The position numbers were made by a program, and so were the translations under genes. Shown here in pieces: positions 7,240-20,852 of a DNA stretch of 64,000 bases; within the stretch, counting starts at the first letter, position 1; each line of letters begins with the position of its first letter. Location of the stretch: positions 4,030,001 to 4,094,000 of the forward strand of contig OZ245840.1 of NCBI GenBank assembly GCA_965228775.1, read 5' to 3'. The stretch comes from JANQMY01 sp965228775 (GTDB lineage: Bacteria; Pseudomonadota; Alphaproteobacteria; JANQMY01). The notes beneath the pieces were generated by a model, which was given only the letters and a program-made list of their open reading frames with translations, ran no database searches and had not been told where the DNA came from.

Positions 7240-9885
7240 ATGGATCTTGAAAAGTACACGGATCGCTCTCGAGGGTTTCTCCAGAGCGCTCAAGGGCTCG
7301 CCGTCCGGTCGGGCCATCAGAAATTTACGCCCGAACATATTCTTAAAGTTCTGCTGGATGATGAAGAGGGCCTGGCGGCCAATTTGATCAAGTCTGCCGG
7401 AGGTCGGCCGGCGATTGCTGTCCAGATGAATGATTCGGCTCTTGGGAAGATTCCTTCAGTCGAAGGGGCTGGGGCCGGCCAGCTTTATTTGTCGCCGGAA
7501 TTAGCAAAGGTTTTCGATACGGCCGAATCGCTTTCGAAGAAGGCGGGCGACAGTTTTGTCACGGCGGAGCGGCTTCTTCTTGCCTTGGTGATCCAGGAAG
7601 GAACTGAAGCCGGGGCCGCACTCAAGGCGGCTGGGGTTACGGCAACGTCTCTGAATAAGGCCATCGAAGATATTCGGCAGGGGCGCACCGCGGATAGTGC
7701 GTCTGCAGAGGACACTTATGATGCCCTAAAGAAATATGCGCGAGACCTTACCGAGGTGGCGCAAGAGGGCAAGTTGGATCCGGTCATCGGCCGCGATGAA
7801 GAAATTCGCCGTACCATTCAGGTGCTTTCCCGCCGGACCAAAAACAATCCTGTTTTGATTGGTGAGCCCGGCGTCGGTAAGACCGCCATTGCGGAAGGAC
7901 TTGCGCTGCGCATCGTTAATGGCGATGTGCCCGAATCGCTGCGCGACAAAAAGCTGCTCGCGTTGGACATGGGGGCGCTGATCGCCGGCGCGAAATATCG
8001 CGGCGAATTCGAAGAGCGCCTCAAAGCGGTTCTGTCCGAAGTTTCTGCAGCGGCCGGCGGCATAGTTCTCTTCATTGATGAAATGCATACGATCGTAGGG
8101 GCGGGGAAGACGGACGGTGCGATGGATGCCTCTAACCTGCTCAAACCGGCGCTGGCGAGAGGCGAATTGCACTGTATCGGCGCAACCACATTGGATGAAT
8201 ATCGTAAGCACGTAGAAAAGGATGCAGCGCTTGCACGGCGCTTTCAGCCGGTGATGGTTGAAGAGCCTACGGTGGAGGATACGATCTCAATCCTCCGTGG
8301 TCTGAAAGAAAAATATGAGCTTCATCATGGTGTGCGGATTGCCGATGGCGCTATCGTGAGCGCGGCCACTCTGTCGAACCGCTACATCTCGGATCGCTTT
8401 TTACCGGATAAGGCCATCGATCTGATGGACGAAGCGGCGAGCCGCTTGCGCATGCAGGTGGATTCGAAGCCCGAGGAACTGGACGAGCTCGATAGGCGCA
8501 TCATCCAACTCAAGATCGAGCGCGAAGCGCTGCGCAAGGAAAGCGATGACGGGTCCGTCAAGCGCCTTGAGAAACTTGAGGAAGAACTGGCTGATCTGGA
8601 ACAGAACTCTGCATCCATGACGGCGCAATGGAAGGCGGAAAAGGACAAGCTTGGCCAACAAGAACATGTGCGGGCAGAGCTGGACAAAGCTCGTCAGGAT
8701 CTCGAAGTTGCCCAGCGACAGGGCAATCTGGCGCGCGCAGGCGAACTTGCCTACGGCATTATCCCAGACCTCGAAAAGCAGCTTTCCGAGTCTGATGACA
8801 CGGAAGACCATATGGTCAATGAGGCCGTGACCGAAGAGCATATCGCTAGCGTTGTCTCGCGTTGGACCGGCATTCCCGTGGATCGCATGTTGCAAGGCGA
8901 ACGCGAGAAACTCCTGTCCATGGAAAAGAAGCTGGGCAAGCGGGTGATCGGCCAGGAAGAAGCACTTGCGGCGGTCTCCAATGCAGTTCGCCGGGCGCGT
9001 GCGGGCCTGCAAGATCCTTCACGGCCCATCGGATCGTTCATGTTCTTGGGCCCGACAGGTGTCGGCAAGACGGAGCTGACCAAAGCGCTGGCCGAATTTT
9101 TGTTCGATGATGATCAGGCAATCGTGCGTCTGGATATGTCCGAATATATGGAGAAGCACTCGGTTGCACGCCTGATTGGCGCGCCTCCAGGGTATGTAGG
9201 ATATGAGGAAGGCGGTGCACTTACTGAAGCAGTCCGCCGCCGGCCGTATCAAGTTGTGCTTTTCGATGAGATCGAAAAGGCGCATACGGATGTTTTCAAT
9301 GTGTTGTTGCAGGTCTTGGATGATGGCCGCCTGACGGATGGTCAAGGCCGGACGGTAGACTTCAAGAACACGCTGATCATTATGACGTCCAATCTTGGAT
9401 CGGAGTTTTTGGCCAATCAGGCGGATGGTGAAGATTCATCACAGGTGAGAGATCAGGTGATGGGGGTTGTCCGCTCTCATTTCCGCCCTGAATTCCTGAA
9501 CCGTTTGGATGAGACCATTCTGTTCCATCGGCTCACGCGTAACCAAATGGACGCTATTGTCCAGATCCAGGTGAAACGCTTGGCGGCATTGCTTGCGGAT
9601 CGGGAAATCGCGGTCGATCTGGATCACAAGGCAGAGACATGGCTTGCATCGGCTGGATATGATCCTGTCTATGGTGCGCGTCCGTTAAAGCGGGTCATTC
9701 AGCGTAACTTACAGAATCCACTGGCTGAGATGATCTTGGAAGGGTCAGTGGCCGACGGCAAAACCGTGTCCGTTACAGCCGATCAAGACGGATTGGTCAT
9801 CAACGGCAAATCGGTCAATGTGCGGAATGAGTTTGGTTCGACGACCGACCCGTCAGACGATGAACCCAGGCAAATGCTGCATTAA
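7240..9885 (+). CDS. clpB: ATP-dependent disaggregase ClpB
   Basis: 881 aa. Hexameric AAA+ chaperone that rescues aggregated proteins with DnaK. Order: Clp N-domain (1-150), NBD1 with Walker A GEPGVGKT (208-215), the long coiled-coil M domain (about 410-535) that distinguishes ClpB from ClpA/ClpC, and NBD2 with Walker A GPTGVGKT (604-611), then the ClpB C-terminal domain. No ClpP-binding IGF/L loop was noticed. Start ATG 7240 is preceded by GAGGTGAA. A heat-shock-like promoter lies upstream. Confidence 0.98.
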   Translation: MDLEKYTDRSRGFLQSAQGLAVRSGHQKFTPEHILKVLLDDEEGLAANLIKSAGGRPAIAVQMNDSALGKIPSVEGAGAGQLYLSPELAKVFDTAESLSKKAGDSFVTAERLLLALVIQEGTEAGAALKAAGVTATSLNKAIEDIRQGRTADSASAEDTYDALKKYARDLTEVAQEGKLDPVIGRDEEIRRTIQVLSRRTKNNPVLIGEPGVGKTAIAEGLALRIVNGDVPESLRDKKLLALDMGALIAGAKYRGEFEERLKAVLSEVSAAAGGIVLFIDEMHTIVGAGKTDGAMDASNLLKPALARGELHCIGATTLDEYRKHVEKDAALARRFQPVMVEEPTVEDTISILRGLKEKYELHHGVRIADGAIVSAATLSNRYISDRFLPDKAIDLMDEAASRLRMQVDSKPEELDELDRRIIQLKIEREALRKESDDGSVKRLEKLEEELADLEQNSASMTAQWKAEKDKLGQQEHVRAELDKARQDLEVAQRQGNLARAGELAYGIIPDLEKQLSESDDTEDHMVNEAVTEEHIASVVSRWTGIPVDRMLQGEREKLLSMEKKLGKRVIGQEEALAAVSNAVRRARAGLQDPSRPIGSFMFLGPTGVGKTELTKALAEFLFDDDQAIVRLDMSEYMEKHSVARLIGAPPGYVGYEEGGALTEAVRRRPYQVVLFDEIEKAHTDVFNVLLQVLDDGRLTDGQGRTVDFKNTLIIMTSNLGSEFLANQADGEDSSQVRDQVMGVVRSHFRPEFLNRLDETILFHRLTRNQMDAIVQIQVKRLAALLADREIAVDLDHKAETWLASAGYDPVYGARPLKRVIQRNLQNPLAEMILEGSVADGKTVSVTADQDGLVINGKSVNVRNEFGSTTDPSDDEPRQMLH

Positions 9886-9905
9886 AATGGCAGTAAACGC
9901 AGCCT

Positions 9906-10721
9906 CTATCGCGTGACGGTCACAATGCGGTCGAGGCTGCGTGCCGAGAAAAGATCTCGATACGGAGCGAAGTCGTTGACCGATCCTGTGGTGTAGGCGG
10001 CGATTGGGGCATCTTGACCATTGCCGATGCCGACGGCTTCAGCAATGGTTGCCACCCGCGTGGCAATCGCTTCACCGCTGTCGATCCAACGAAGGGCGCG
10101 TGGGGCTACCGTTTTCAATTCATCGATCAGCAGCGGAAAGTGCGTGCAGGCCAGCACCACAGTATCCATGTTTTCGGCTGCGTCTTTTTCAAAAAGAGGG
10201 GCGAGCGCCAAGACAATCTCCTTTTGCTCAAACGGCTCGCCGCGCGCTTTGCGTTCCGCAAGCTCCACCAGCTCTGACGATCCATGTAAATGCACTGTGC
10301 AATTTGCCGCGAATTCATTGATCAGATCTATTGTGTATTGGCGTTCGATGGTTCCAGGCGTTGCCAGCAATCCGATAACGCCAGTGGTGCTCTCGGCGGC
10401 CGCCGGCTTGACTGCCGGCACGGTCCCTACGACGGGCACGGACAGGGCCTGTCTGATCTCCGGCAATGCGACCGTGCTGGCCGAGTTGCAGGCCACCACA
10501 ACGACGTCCACGGCCGCCTCACCAGCCATTCTGTCCAGGAGTTGAGGTACTTCTTTCTTCAGCCAGGACTCGGATTTCGTGCCATAGGGAAAAGCAGCAT
10601 TGTCCGCCGCATATGAGACGGCAGCGTCAGGCAAGACGTGTTTGATTTGATCAAAGACCGTTAGGCCCCCCACGCCGGAATCGAATACGAGAATATGAGG
10701 GGAGGTGCCGGTGCCGCTCAT
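9906..10721 (-). CDS. murI: Glutamate racemase
   Basis: 271 aa from ATG 10721 (GTG 10730 possible). Makes D-glutamate for peptidoglycan. The two catalytic cysteines are present in VVACNSAST (C78) and LACTHFPLL (C192), and the N-terminal FDSGVGGLTV motif binds substrate. It lies 20 bp after the M23 endopeptidase gene in the same direction, so two cell-wall functions probably share a transcript. Confidence 0.95.
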   Translation of the reverse strand: MSGTGTSPHILVFDSGVGGLTVFDQIKHVLPDAAVSYAADNAAFPYGTKSESWLKKEVPQLLDRMAGEAAVDVVVVACNSASTVALPEIRQALSVPVVGTVPAVKPAAAESTTGVIGLLATPGTIERQYTIDLINEFAANCTVHLHGSSELVELAERKARGEPFEQKEIVLALAPLFEKDAAENMDTVVLACTHFPLLIDELKTVAPRALRWIDSGEAIATRVATIAEAVGIGNGQDAPIAAYTTGSVNDFAPYRDLFSARSLDRIVTVTR

Positions 10722-10741
10722 GCTCACCACACTGTTGGTGG

Positions 10742-12244
10742 TTACGGTGTCGCCGAACTCCCGTTTGCAAGTTCTGCAGTGGCAACCGGGGTCGACAGCG
10801 GCGTTTGTAGCATGTCGGCGCGGATGTCGTCACGCGTCCCTTTGAAGGCGGTCAAGATATCGCCCTTCAAGGTGCGGCCAGACGGAATGCGCACCTTCAT
10901 CGAGTTCACGGCCTTGCCATTGTAGTGGACCTCGTAATGGAGGTGCGGGCCAGTGGACCTGCCAGTGGACCCAACATATCCGATGGTTTGGCCTTGCTTC
11001 ACGCGTTTGCCTTTCCGGATACCCTTGGCATAACGATGCAAGTGAGCATAGGCTGTTTTGTAGCCATTGGCATGGCGTATACGGATATAATTGCCATAAC
11101 CGCCATAGCGGCTTGCCCGTTCCACAACGCCGTTGCCTGCTGCCTTGATTGGTGTGCCACGCGGGGCCGCGAAATCCGTCCCCTTGTGCATTTTTGAATA
11201 CCCCAAGACCGGATGGCGGCGGCGTCCGAAGCCGGAAGAGATCCGCGCACCATCTATCGGTGTACGCATCAAAAATTGCTTCGCGCTTTTGCCATTGCTG
11301 TCGAAATAGTCGGTGACTTTGTCGTCAGACGGCGTAAAGCGGAAGAGTTCTTTCTCTTTGCCGCTTGTGGTCATCGAGGCGTATTGAATGATGCCGTCTT
11401 TTACGGCTCTGCCTTCGTCGTCATAGAAGCGCGAGAAAAAGATTTTGAAGCTATCGCCCTTTCTGATCTCGCGCTGAAAGTCGATGTCATAAGAATAGAT
11501 GCGGATGAGCTCCGCCACGATGCCATGCGGAATGTTGGCTTCAACGGCAGCCAGGTAAAGGCTGCTGTTGATCGTGCCGGCCGCGTTGACCGTGCGTTCC
11601 GTCAAATCTTTCGTGGATTTACCTGCCGTGTACGAACCACTTTCATCGAGCCGTACATCGATCGTGGTGATAAGGTCCGATTGCAGGGACATGCCGACAA
11701 GACGTGGTTCCACCGGGGTGCTGGAAAGCATGCTGGCCTTCCGGATTGGCGGCGTGTCGGTGCCTAAGACTGGATTGTCACGAAATGTACGGGCAAACCC
11801 CACTTCAAGCGTTTGGCCAACCTTGATGCGCCGTGGATCGAAAACCGGCTTCATCGCCTCGATCGCATGATAAGCATCCCTGCGGTCAGCGCCCGCTTTT
11901 GTCAGTATCTTCATCAGCGTATCGCCGTTACGAACGGTGACTTTTGCCTTCTGTACCGGCGGTACTTGAGGGGTTGCCGCGATCTCTAGATCTTCATGGG
12001 CAAATACGGAGATATCGCCGTTCGGCTTCGCGAAAACACCCAATGCAGCAGGATCCGACGGCGTGCCCGCATCCATCGTCCACTGGCTGAGCAGGGTCGC
12101 CGCGCCGAAAAGGCCAATGCAGCCAACCATTGCCGATGAGGCCAAAAGCCATTTCACCGGATTCCAAGCTTTCGCGCTCACCTGAGAAGTCAACTGCAAG
12201 TCCTCCGCCCCGGTCTGCGCGTCTTCATTTATTGCGCTGCGCAA
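10742..12244 (-). CDS. M23 family peptidoglycan endopeptidase with LysM/OapA-like domain
   Basis: 500 aa, TTG start at 12244. One transmembrane anchor lies near residues 33-53. A LysM/OapA-like segment (TVRNGDTLMKILTKAG, about 100-155) precedes the C-terminal LytM/M23 domain, which has HKGTDFA (about residue 350) and GPHLHYEV (about 433), the zinc-binding H-x3-D and H-x-H motifs. All metal ligands are retained, so it should be an active cross-link hydrolase of the MepM type rather than a degenerate activator. Likely co-transcribed with murI. Confidence 0.92.
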   Translation of the reverse strand: MRSAINEDAQTGAEDLQLTSQVSAKAWNPVKWLLASSAMVGCIGLFGAATLLSQWTMDAGTPSDPAALGVFAKPNGDISVFAHEDLEIAATPQVPPVQKAKVTVRNGDTLMKILTKAGADRRDAYHAIEAMKPVFDPRRIKVGQTLEVGFARTFRDNPVLGTDTPPIRKASMLSSTPVEPRLVGMSLQSDLITTIDVRLDESGSYTAGKSTKDLTERTVNAAGTINSSLYLAAVEANIPHGIVAELIRIYSYDIDFQREIRKGDSFKIFFSRFYDDEGRAVKDGIIQYASMTTSGKEKELFRFTPSDDKVTDYFDSNGKSAKQFLMRTPIDGARISSGFGRRRHPVLGYSKMHKGTDFAAPRGTPIKAAGNGVVERASRYGGYGNYIRIRHANGYKTAYAHLHRYAKGIRKGKRVKQGQTIGYVGSTGRSTGPHLHYEVHYNGKAVNSMKVRIPSGRTLKGDILTAFKGTRDDIRADMLQTPLSTPVATAELANGSSATP

Positions 12245-12910
12245 TTTTCCGGATTCTTGATTTCTTCAAATAGGGGAATTTTAGGTTTCGAGGGGTTAAT
12301 GATTTTCTAACGATGACGCTGGACGGTCTAACATATTAACAAATGTTGTATGCCGGAAAGGCCTGATATACTGCGGATTGTAGTTGATTCTGCGCTCCTG
12401 AAAACAGGCGAAATAGCGAAGTAAATGTCGCGTTCTTTGACGGCTAAAAAAATCTGAAAAAAGCCGCCTGTTATCGCTTGACGGCCCCCTCTCAATCCAT
12501 ATATACACCCTCCTCACGCCAACGCGGCCACGTCGTTAACGCGGTCTGGGTTGGTTCGATCCAAAAGCGTATTTTTCGTGTTTAAGCGGGCAGGTCAGTG
12601 CAGTGTAGACCACTGCAAATGGCGGTTTGCCCCCTAAATTATGTGAAATACCCTTCTTGGGTCCGCTCTTTGACAATGTAGATTGAGAAAGGGAAGCGTG
12701 GACGGCGGTGTGCCGTATACGGCGACGGAGATCGCTCGGCCTTTAACTTTGTTAGATGCTGAGAGATCGAAGAAGCTAATATTCGGAATACTGTCTTGTC
12801 CGAAAGCGCTTCTCGGAATTTCCATGATTTTGGTTTTTTCATTTGAAGATGCCAAATCGCGGAAACCCGTAAATTTTTGAAGTGTAATTCGAGACAAGTC
12901 AGGCAAACTC
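12245..12910 (+). promoter_or_regulatory. rRNA operon promoter and leader region
   Basis: About 665 bp with no supportable protein gene. A strong sigma-70-like promoter is visible: TTGACG (12478-12483), 16-bp spacer, TATATA (12500-12505). A second TTGACG (12437-12442) lacks a good -10. In the leader, GCTCTTTGACAATG (12665-12678) matches the boxA antitermination element used by rRNA operons. Short reading frames here are not conserved-looking. Confidence 0.7.
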
Positions 12911-14814
<1,904 letters not shown>

Positions 14815-14866
14815 GTCGGACTTAATTGCTGGTCAAAATTTCAGGCCGGTGTGAATGTGGATGTAA

Positions 14867-14942
14867 GGGGCCATAGCTCAGTTGGGAGAGCGACTGGTTT
14901 GCAACCAGTAGGTCGTCGGTTCGATCCCGTCTGGCTCCACCA
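14867..14942 (+). tRNA. tRNA-Ala (TGC)
   Basis: 76 nt with encoded CCA. Acceptor GGGGCCA pairs with TGGCTCC (one G-U), anticodon TGC at 14900-14902 and T-loop GTTCGATCC. Second spacer tRNA of the operon. Confidence 0.97.
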
Positions 14943-15328
14943 TCCGCTTTTTGTTTGTAGTTTAACCAACCACTTGGGTGATTGGTGGCGAATGATAGTT
15001 TGCTCAAGAACGAGAAATACCAAGAATTCGCCGCGTGTTTTTATTCGTGGCAATACGATCTTTGACATTGTGAAGGAGAATTTACCCTGCGCCGGTGTTC
15101 GCAAATCAAGCCGGACGCTCATCAGGTGCATATTGTTTGCTTCGGCAAATGGTGTGTATGGATGAACCGTCTATGCACCGGAATAACGTGGGGTAGATTG
15201 AATGAATAATTGATCATCCAAGATCAATTGTCTGATCTCAACTTTGACTTTCAATCTAATTTGTTCATGGTTTCTGCTTGTTCCTCCCCGGAACGGGCGG
15301 TGCACTGATCATGGGCAATGACGATTTG
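14943..15328 (+). other. tRNA-Ala to 23S spacer with second boxA-like element
   Basis: No gene. GATCTTTGACATTG at 15057-15070 resembles boxA and the 16S leader copy, as expected for antitermination of the 23S part. TGATCATCCAAGATCAA near 15210 is an imperfect inverted repeat, probably part of the 23S processing region. Confidence 0.55.
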
Positions 15329-18062
<2,734 letters not shown>

Positions 18063-18227
18063 CTGTCGTCATTTCCTATGATCAGACGTATGCTGACTTA
18101 TGTGGTTTGCATACAGATGATTTGGAGAGAAAGTCAGAGATCTGGCAACAAAATATGTCTTGGATGATCATTCTTCTTCTTGCCGCTCAGAGAAAGCGGA
18201 CACGAAGATTGCGATACTGTGTTTTGC

Positions 18228-18347
18228 TGGTCTGGTGGTTATGGCGAGGCGGATGCACCCGTTCCCATCCCGAACACGGCCGTGAAACGTCTCAGCGCCG
18301 ATGGTACTTTGGCTTAAGCCACGGGAGAGTAGGTCGCTGCCAGGCCT
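18228..18347 (+). rRNA. rrf: 5S ribosomal RNA
   Basis: About 120 nt, with the conserved CCCGTTCCCATCCCGAACACG core and terminal pairing TGGTCTGG/CCAGGCC-type. It is flanked by perfect 12-nt inverted repeats, ACTGTGTTTTGC (18216-18227) and GCAAAACACAGT (18348-18359), which extend the terminal helix and are a natural RNase processing stem; the inner ends of these repeats set the proposed boundaries. Confidence 0.95.
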
Positions 18348-18496
18348 GCAAAACACAGTGTTGCCATTCCTTTCTCCTTCACATGTCCTTGTTTTTGCTG
18401 AAACGCGAGACCCAAGAGGTCTGTTAAGCCTTGGGATTTCCAAGGCATAAACGCGTTTCCGGAAACAGAGGCTTTTGGTCATGCGCAGCGGTGGGC

Positions 18497-18610
18497 CGCA
18501 TGGCCCAACGGCTTCGCCTCGTCAGGCTCATAACCTGAAGGGTGAGGCCGAAATGAAATCAATCCAGTGGATTGATTTCCGGCCGAACGGGTTCAAATCC
18601 GATTTGAACC
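18497..18610 (+). pseudogene. Degenerate, interrupted tRNA-fMet copy with palindromic insert
   Basis: 18518-18541 is identical over 24 bp to the D-stem/anticodon arm of the intact tRNA-fMet (18657-18680). The similarity then breaks for about 48 bp and resumes with GGTTCAAATCC, the T-arm word. The insert holds an 11-bp perfect hairpin (18555-18565 with 18569-18579, 3-nt loop), flanked by GGCCG/CGGCC. The T-arm word has become a 21-bp palindrome (18590-18610). A normal acceptor stem is missing, so it should not be a functional tRNA. A reading frame across it is a by-product. Confidence 0.55.
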
Positions 18611-18633
18611 TTGTCCGGCTTCAGCATTGGTGG

Positions 18634-18713
<80 letters not shown>

Positions 18714-18715
18714 GA

Positions 18716-18748
18716 AATTCTTTTAACTATATGATTTAAAAGAATTTT
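18716..18748 (+). terminator. Rho-independent terminator after tRNA-fMet
   Basis: AATTCTTTTAA (18716-18726) and TTAAAAGAATT (18736-18746) form an 11-bp stem with a 9-nt loop, followed by TT and a pyrimidine run. It lies inside the integrated element, so the element appears to supply the rRNA operon with its terminator. Confidence 0.6.
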
Positions 18749-18808
18749 CCTTCCTACCTCTAAAGATCAATTGGCGCGAAAAACAGGCGTGTTGCCCTAA
18801 CACACCTC

Positions 18809-18820
18809 TAGCACACTTTC
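18809..18820 (+). repeat. Element-end repeat TAGCACACTTTC (left copy)
   Basis: Also found at 20677-20688 near the right end; each copy has a TAACAC word close by (18798 and 20689). Candidate integrase arm-type sites; the left copy also sits in a 7-bp ACAGGCG/CGCCTGT inverted repeat region. Confidence 0.45.
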
Positions 18821-18848
18821 GCGCCTGTGCGAGAGAAGGAGGTATGAA

Positions 18849-19289
18849 GTGTCAATTCACAACATTTTGGGCGGAAAGGTTCACGTCTATAAACGCGGGA
18901 AGAGCAAGTTCTGGCAGTACTCTGCGTCTGTAGGCGGGAGGCAGTATCGGAGTAGTACTAAGCAGGAGAGCCTGAGTGCAGCTAAGGATGTGGCGGAAGA
19001 TTGGTATTTAACGCTGATTGCCGAAAACAGAGTTGGTGAGCTCAAAAATGAAAAAACGGTTCGGCAAGCGTCCAAGAGGTTTGTGGCGGAGTACGAAACG
19101 ATTACCGAAGGGCAACGAAGTCCAGCATGGGGTCGTGGTCATCGAGATCGTCTCCGATTACATCTCTTGCCATTCTTTGGCGATCTTGGGCTGTCGGAGG
19201 TAACGGCAGGCAAGGTTCAGGAGTATCGACTACATAGGATAGAGACATCTGCCACAGGTAAACCGCCAGCACGAAACACGGTTCATTAA
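18849..19289 (+). pseudogene. Truncated tyrosine recombinase/integrase (N-terminal part only)
   Basis: 146 codons from GTG 18849, preceded by GAAGGAGG. The N-terminal part resembles phage integrases: a basic KRGKSKFWQY start, then a SAM-like core-binding domain (about 45-140) with the LRLHLLPFFGDL and VTAGKVQEYR elements. It stops with TAA at the point where the catalytic domain should begin (after NTVH); no downstream frame contains the R...H-x-x-R...Y residues. A deletion has removed the catalytic half. Sits directly beside attL, as integrase genes of such elements do. Confidence 0.82.
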
Positions 19290-19347
19290 GATAGAGGTCA
19301 ATATGGCAGACTTAAAATCCTCAGGAGCTATGTGGCATTGGCGGGGC

Positions 19348-19376
19348 TGAGCCGAATAACCAAACTAATCGGCTCA
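19348..19376 (+). promoter_or_regulatory. Fic operator copy 1
   Basis: TGAGCCGA (19348-19355) and TCGGCTCA (19369-19376) form a perfect 8-bp inverted repeat with a 13-bp spacer. The same structure recurs at 19392-19420, 44 bp further on. Confidence 0.6.
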
Positions 19377-19391
19377 TAATTTTATTTTCTT

Positions 19392-19420
19392 TGAGCCGAA
19401 TATTTGTTACAATCGGCTCA
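19392..19420 (+). promoter_or_regulatory. Fic operator copy 2, overlapping the start codon
   Basis: Second TGAGCCGA-N13-TCGGCTCA repeat; its last A is the first base of the fic ATG. Binding here would block both the promoter and translation initiation region. The AT-rich interval 19377-19391 between the two copies is a likely place for the -10 region. Confidence 0.6.
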
Positions 19421-20526
19421 TGAAATACAATTGGCAGCAAGATGATTGGCCGGAATTCTGCTACGACCTCAGTAAAATTCAGGGCGATTTGCTGACCTTC
19501 GCTGAAAAAACGGGGCGGCTACAAGGTCTTTTCGAAGGGCTTCCTGAGGAGGCTCAAACAGAGACTTTGATCGACACACTGGTCATTGAGGCCATCAAGA
19601 CTTCGGAAATCGAGGGAGAGTACTTAAGCCGAAAAGAGGTCATGTCGTCGATAAAAAGAAACCTTGGCATCGCTGGCGAGCATGAACAAGTCCATGATGA
19701 TCGCGCTGACGGTATCGGCGAGCTCATAACCGAAGTGCGAGCAAGCTTTATTGATGATCTAAGTGACGCCATGCTTTTCAAATGGCACCGTATGCTGATG
19801 AAAGGATCGCACGGCATTAAGGTAGGAGCTTGGCGTACACATAAGGAGGCGATGCAAATTGTTTCCGGTGCGATTGGCAAAGAGGAAGTGCATTTTGAGG
19901 CGCCGCCTTCAAAACAAGTTCCAAAAGAAATGAAGCGTTTTATTGCTTGGTACAATGAGACTGGGCCTGGACAGCGACAAGAGATTTCATCAGGTGTGGT
20001 GCGTGCTGCCGTTGCGCATATCTACTTTGAGACAATCCATCCTTTTGAAGATGGCAATGGCCGCATTGGGCGTGCCATCTCAGACAAAGCCCTGTCACAA
20101 AGCTTTGGCCGACCACTTATTATGAGTCTTTCGCGCACAATTGAGAGCAACAAAAGTGATTACTATGATGCGCTCAAAGATGTTCAGCGAGGAAATGAGA
20201 TTTCTGACTGGGTGTCTTGGTTTGTGGGCATCGCGATTAAAGCGCAAGACGAGGCTATGGAGGCGATTGATTTCTCACTAAAGAAAACGAGATTTTTTGT
20301 TCATTTTCAGGGGCAACTCAATGATCGTCAGCATAAGGTAATTGTTCGCATGATGAGGGAAGGGCCCAAAGGATTTAAGGGTGGCATGAGTGCCAAGAAG
20401 TATATGGCGATCACGCATGCTTCGAAGGCTACTGCTACACGTGACCTGCAAGACCTTGCAGCTAAAGGGGTGATTGTTCCGTGCGGTGGCGGGGGCCGTA
20501 GTACCCGTTATGATCTCAATCTGTAG
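19420..20526 (+). CDS. Fic family AMP-transferase with N-terminal inhibitory helix and C-terminal winged helix
   Basis: 368 aa. DUF4172-like N-terminal domain (about 5-85) with the inhibitory motif T61-S-E-I-E-G66, matching (S/T)xxxE(G/N), so the inhibitor is built in (class II). The catalytic motif HPFEDGNGRIGR is intact at 207-218. The C-terminal 70 residues look like a winged helix (KATATRDLQDLAAKG). Family members transfer AMP from ATP to target proteins, and some act as self-repressing toxins. The paired operators at its promoter fit autoregulation through the C-terminal domain; that link is inference. The only intact cargo gene of the element. Confidence 0.93.
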   Translation: MKYNWQQDDWPEFCYDLSKIQGDLLTFAEKTGRLQGLFEGLPEEAQTETLIDTLVIEAIKTSEIEGEYLSRKEVMSSIKRNLGIAGEHEQVHDDRADGIGELITEVRASFIDDLSDAMLFKWHRMLMKGSHGIKVGAWRTHKEAMQIVSGAIGKEEVHFEAPPSKQVPKEMKRFIAWYNETGPGQRQEISSGVVRAAVAHIYFETIHPFEDGNGRIGRAISDKALSQSFGRPLIMSLSRTIESNKSDYYDALKDVQRGNEISDWVSWFVGIAIKAQDEAMEAIDFSLKKTRFFVHFQGQLNDRQHKVIVRMMREGPKGFKGGMSAKKYMAITHASKATATRDLQDLAAKGVIVPCGGGGRSTRYDLNL

Positions 20527-20756
20527 GTATCCTGTGAAGCTTTTGTTTGCTTTTATAAAAAATGTACATTATTTTAGTGTAATTAGATTGGTGGAAAGGA
20601 AATTGGTGAATGGGAAAATAGAGTGCTTTCGGTAGAGACCGGATAACGCTCAAAGGACCTGAATTTGGCTGAAAATTAGCACACTTTCTAACACGCTCAC
20701 ACGCAAAATCGGAAATATGTGAGTAAAATCAATTGGATAGAGTGCGCTGGTTTCGT
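20527..20756 (+). other. Right end of the integrated element, no gene
   Basis: 230 bp, AT-rich. Contains the repeat TAGCACACTTTC (20677-20688) followed by TAACAC, the mirror of the left end. No reading frame with support. Confidence 0.6.
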
Positions 20757-20804
20757 CTCATAACCTGAAGGTCGTAGGTTCAAATCCTACTCCCGCAACC
20801 AAGC
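20757..20804 (+). repeat. attR core (48-bp direct repeat, copy 2)
   Basis: Identical to 18666-18713. Represents the displaced 3' part of the original tRNA-fMet gene; it has no 5' half and is not a tRNA. GGCCG-TTAGT-CGGCC (20809-20823) just after it may be what is left of the original terminator. Confidence 0.9.
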
Positions 20805-20852
20805 AGCAGGCCGTTAGTCGGCCATTCATAGCAATCTCAAAAATATTGTCGC

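Noticed and set aside
12683..12880. Reading frames in the rRNA leader and across 16S/23S (e.g. 13126-13329, 16486-16794, 17473-17931)
   Set aside because: They overlap unmistakable rRNA or its leader and have no ribosome sites or domains.
19287..19289. Stop after the integrase N-terminus as a possible recoding site
   Set aside because: The codon is TAA and none of the frames behind it encode the catalytic domain; this is a deletion.
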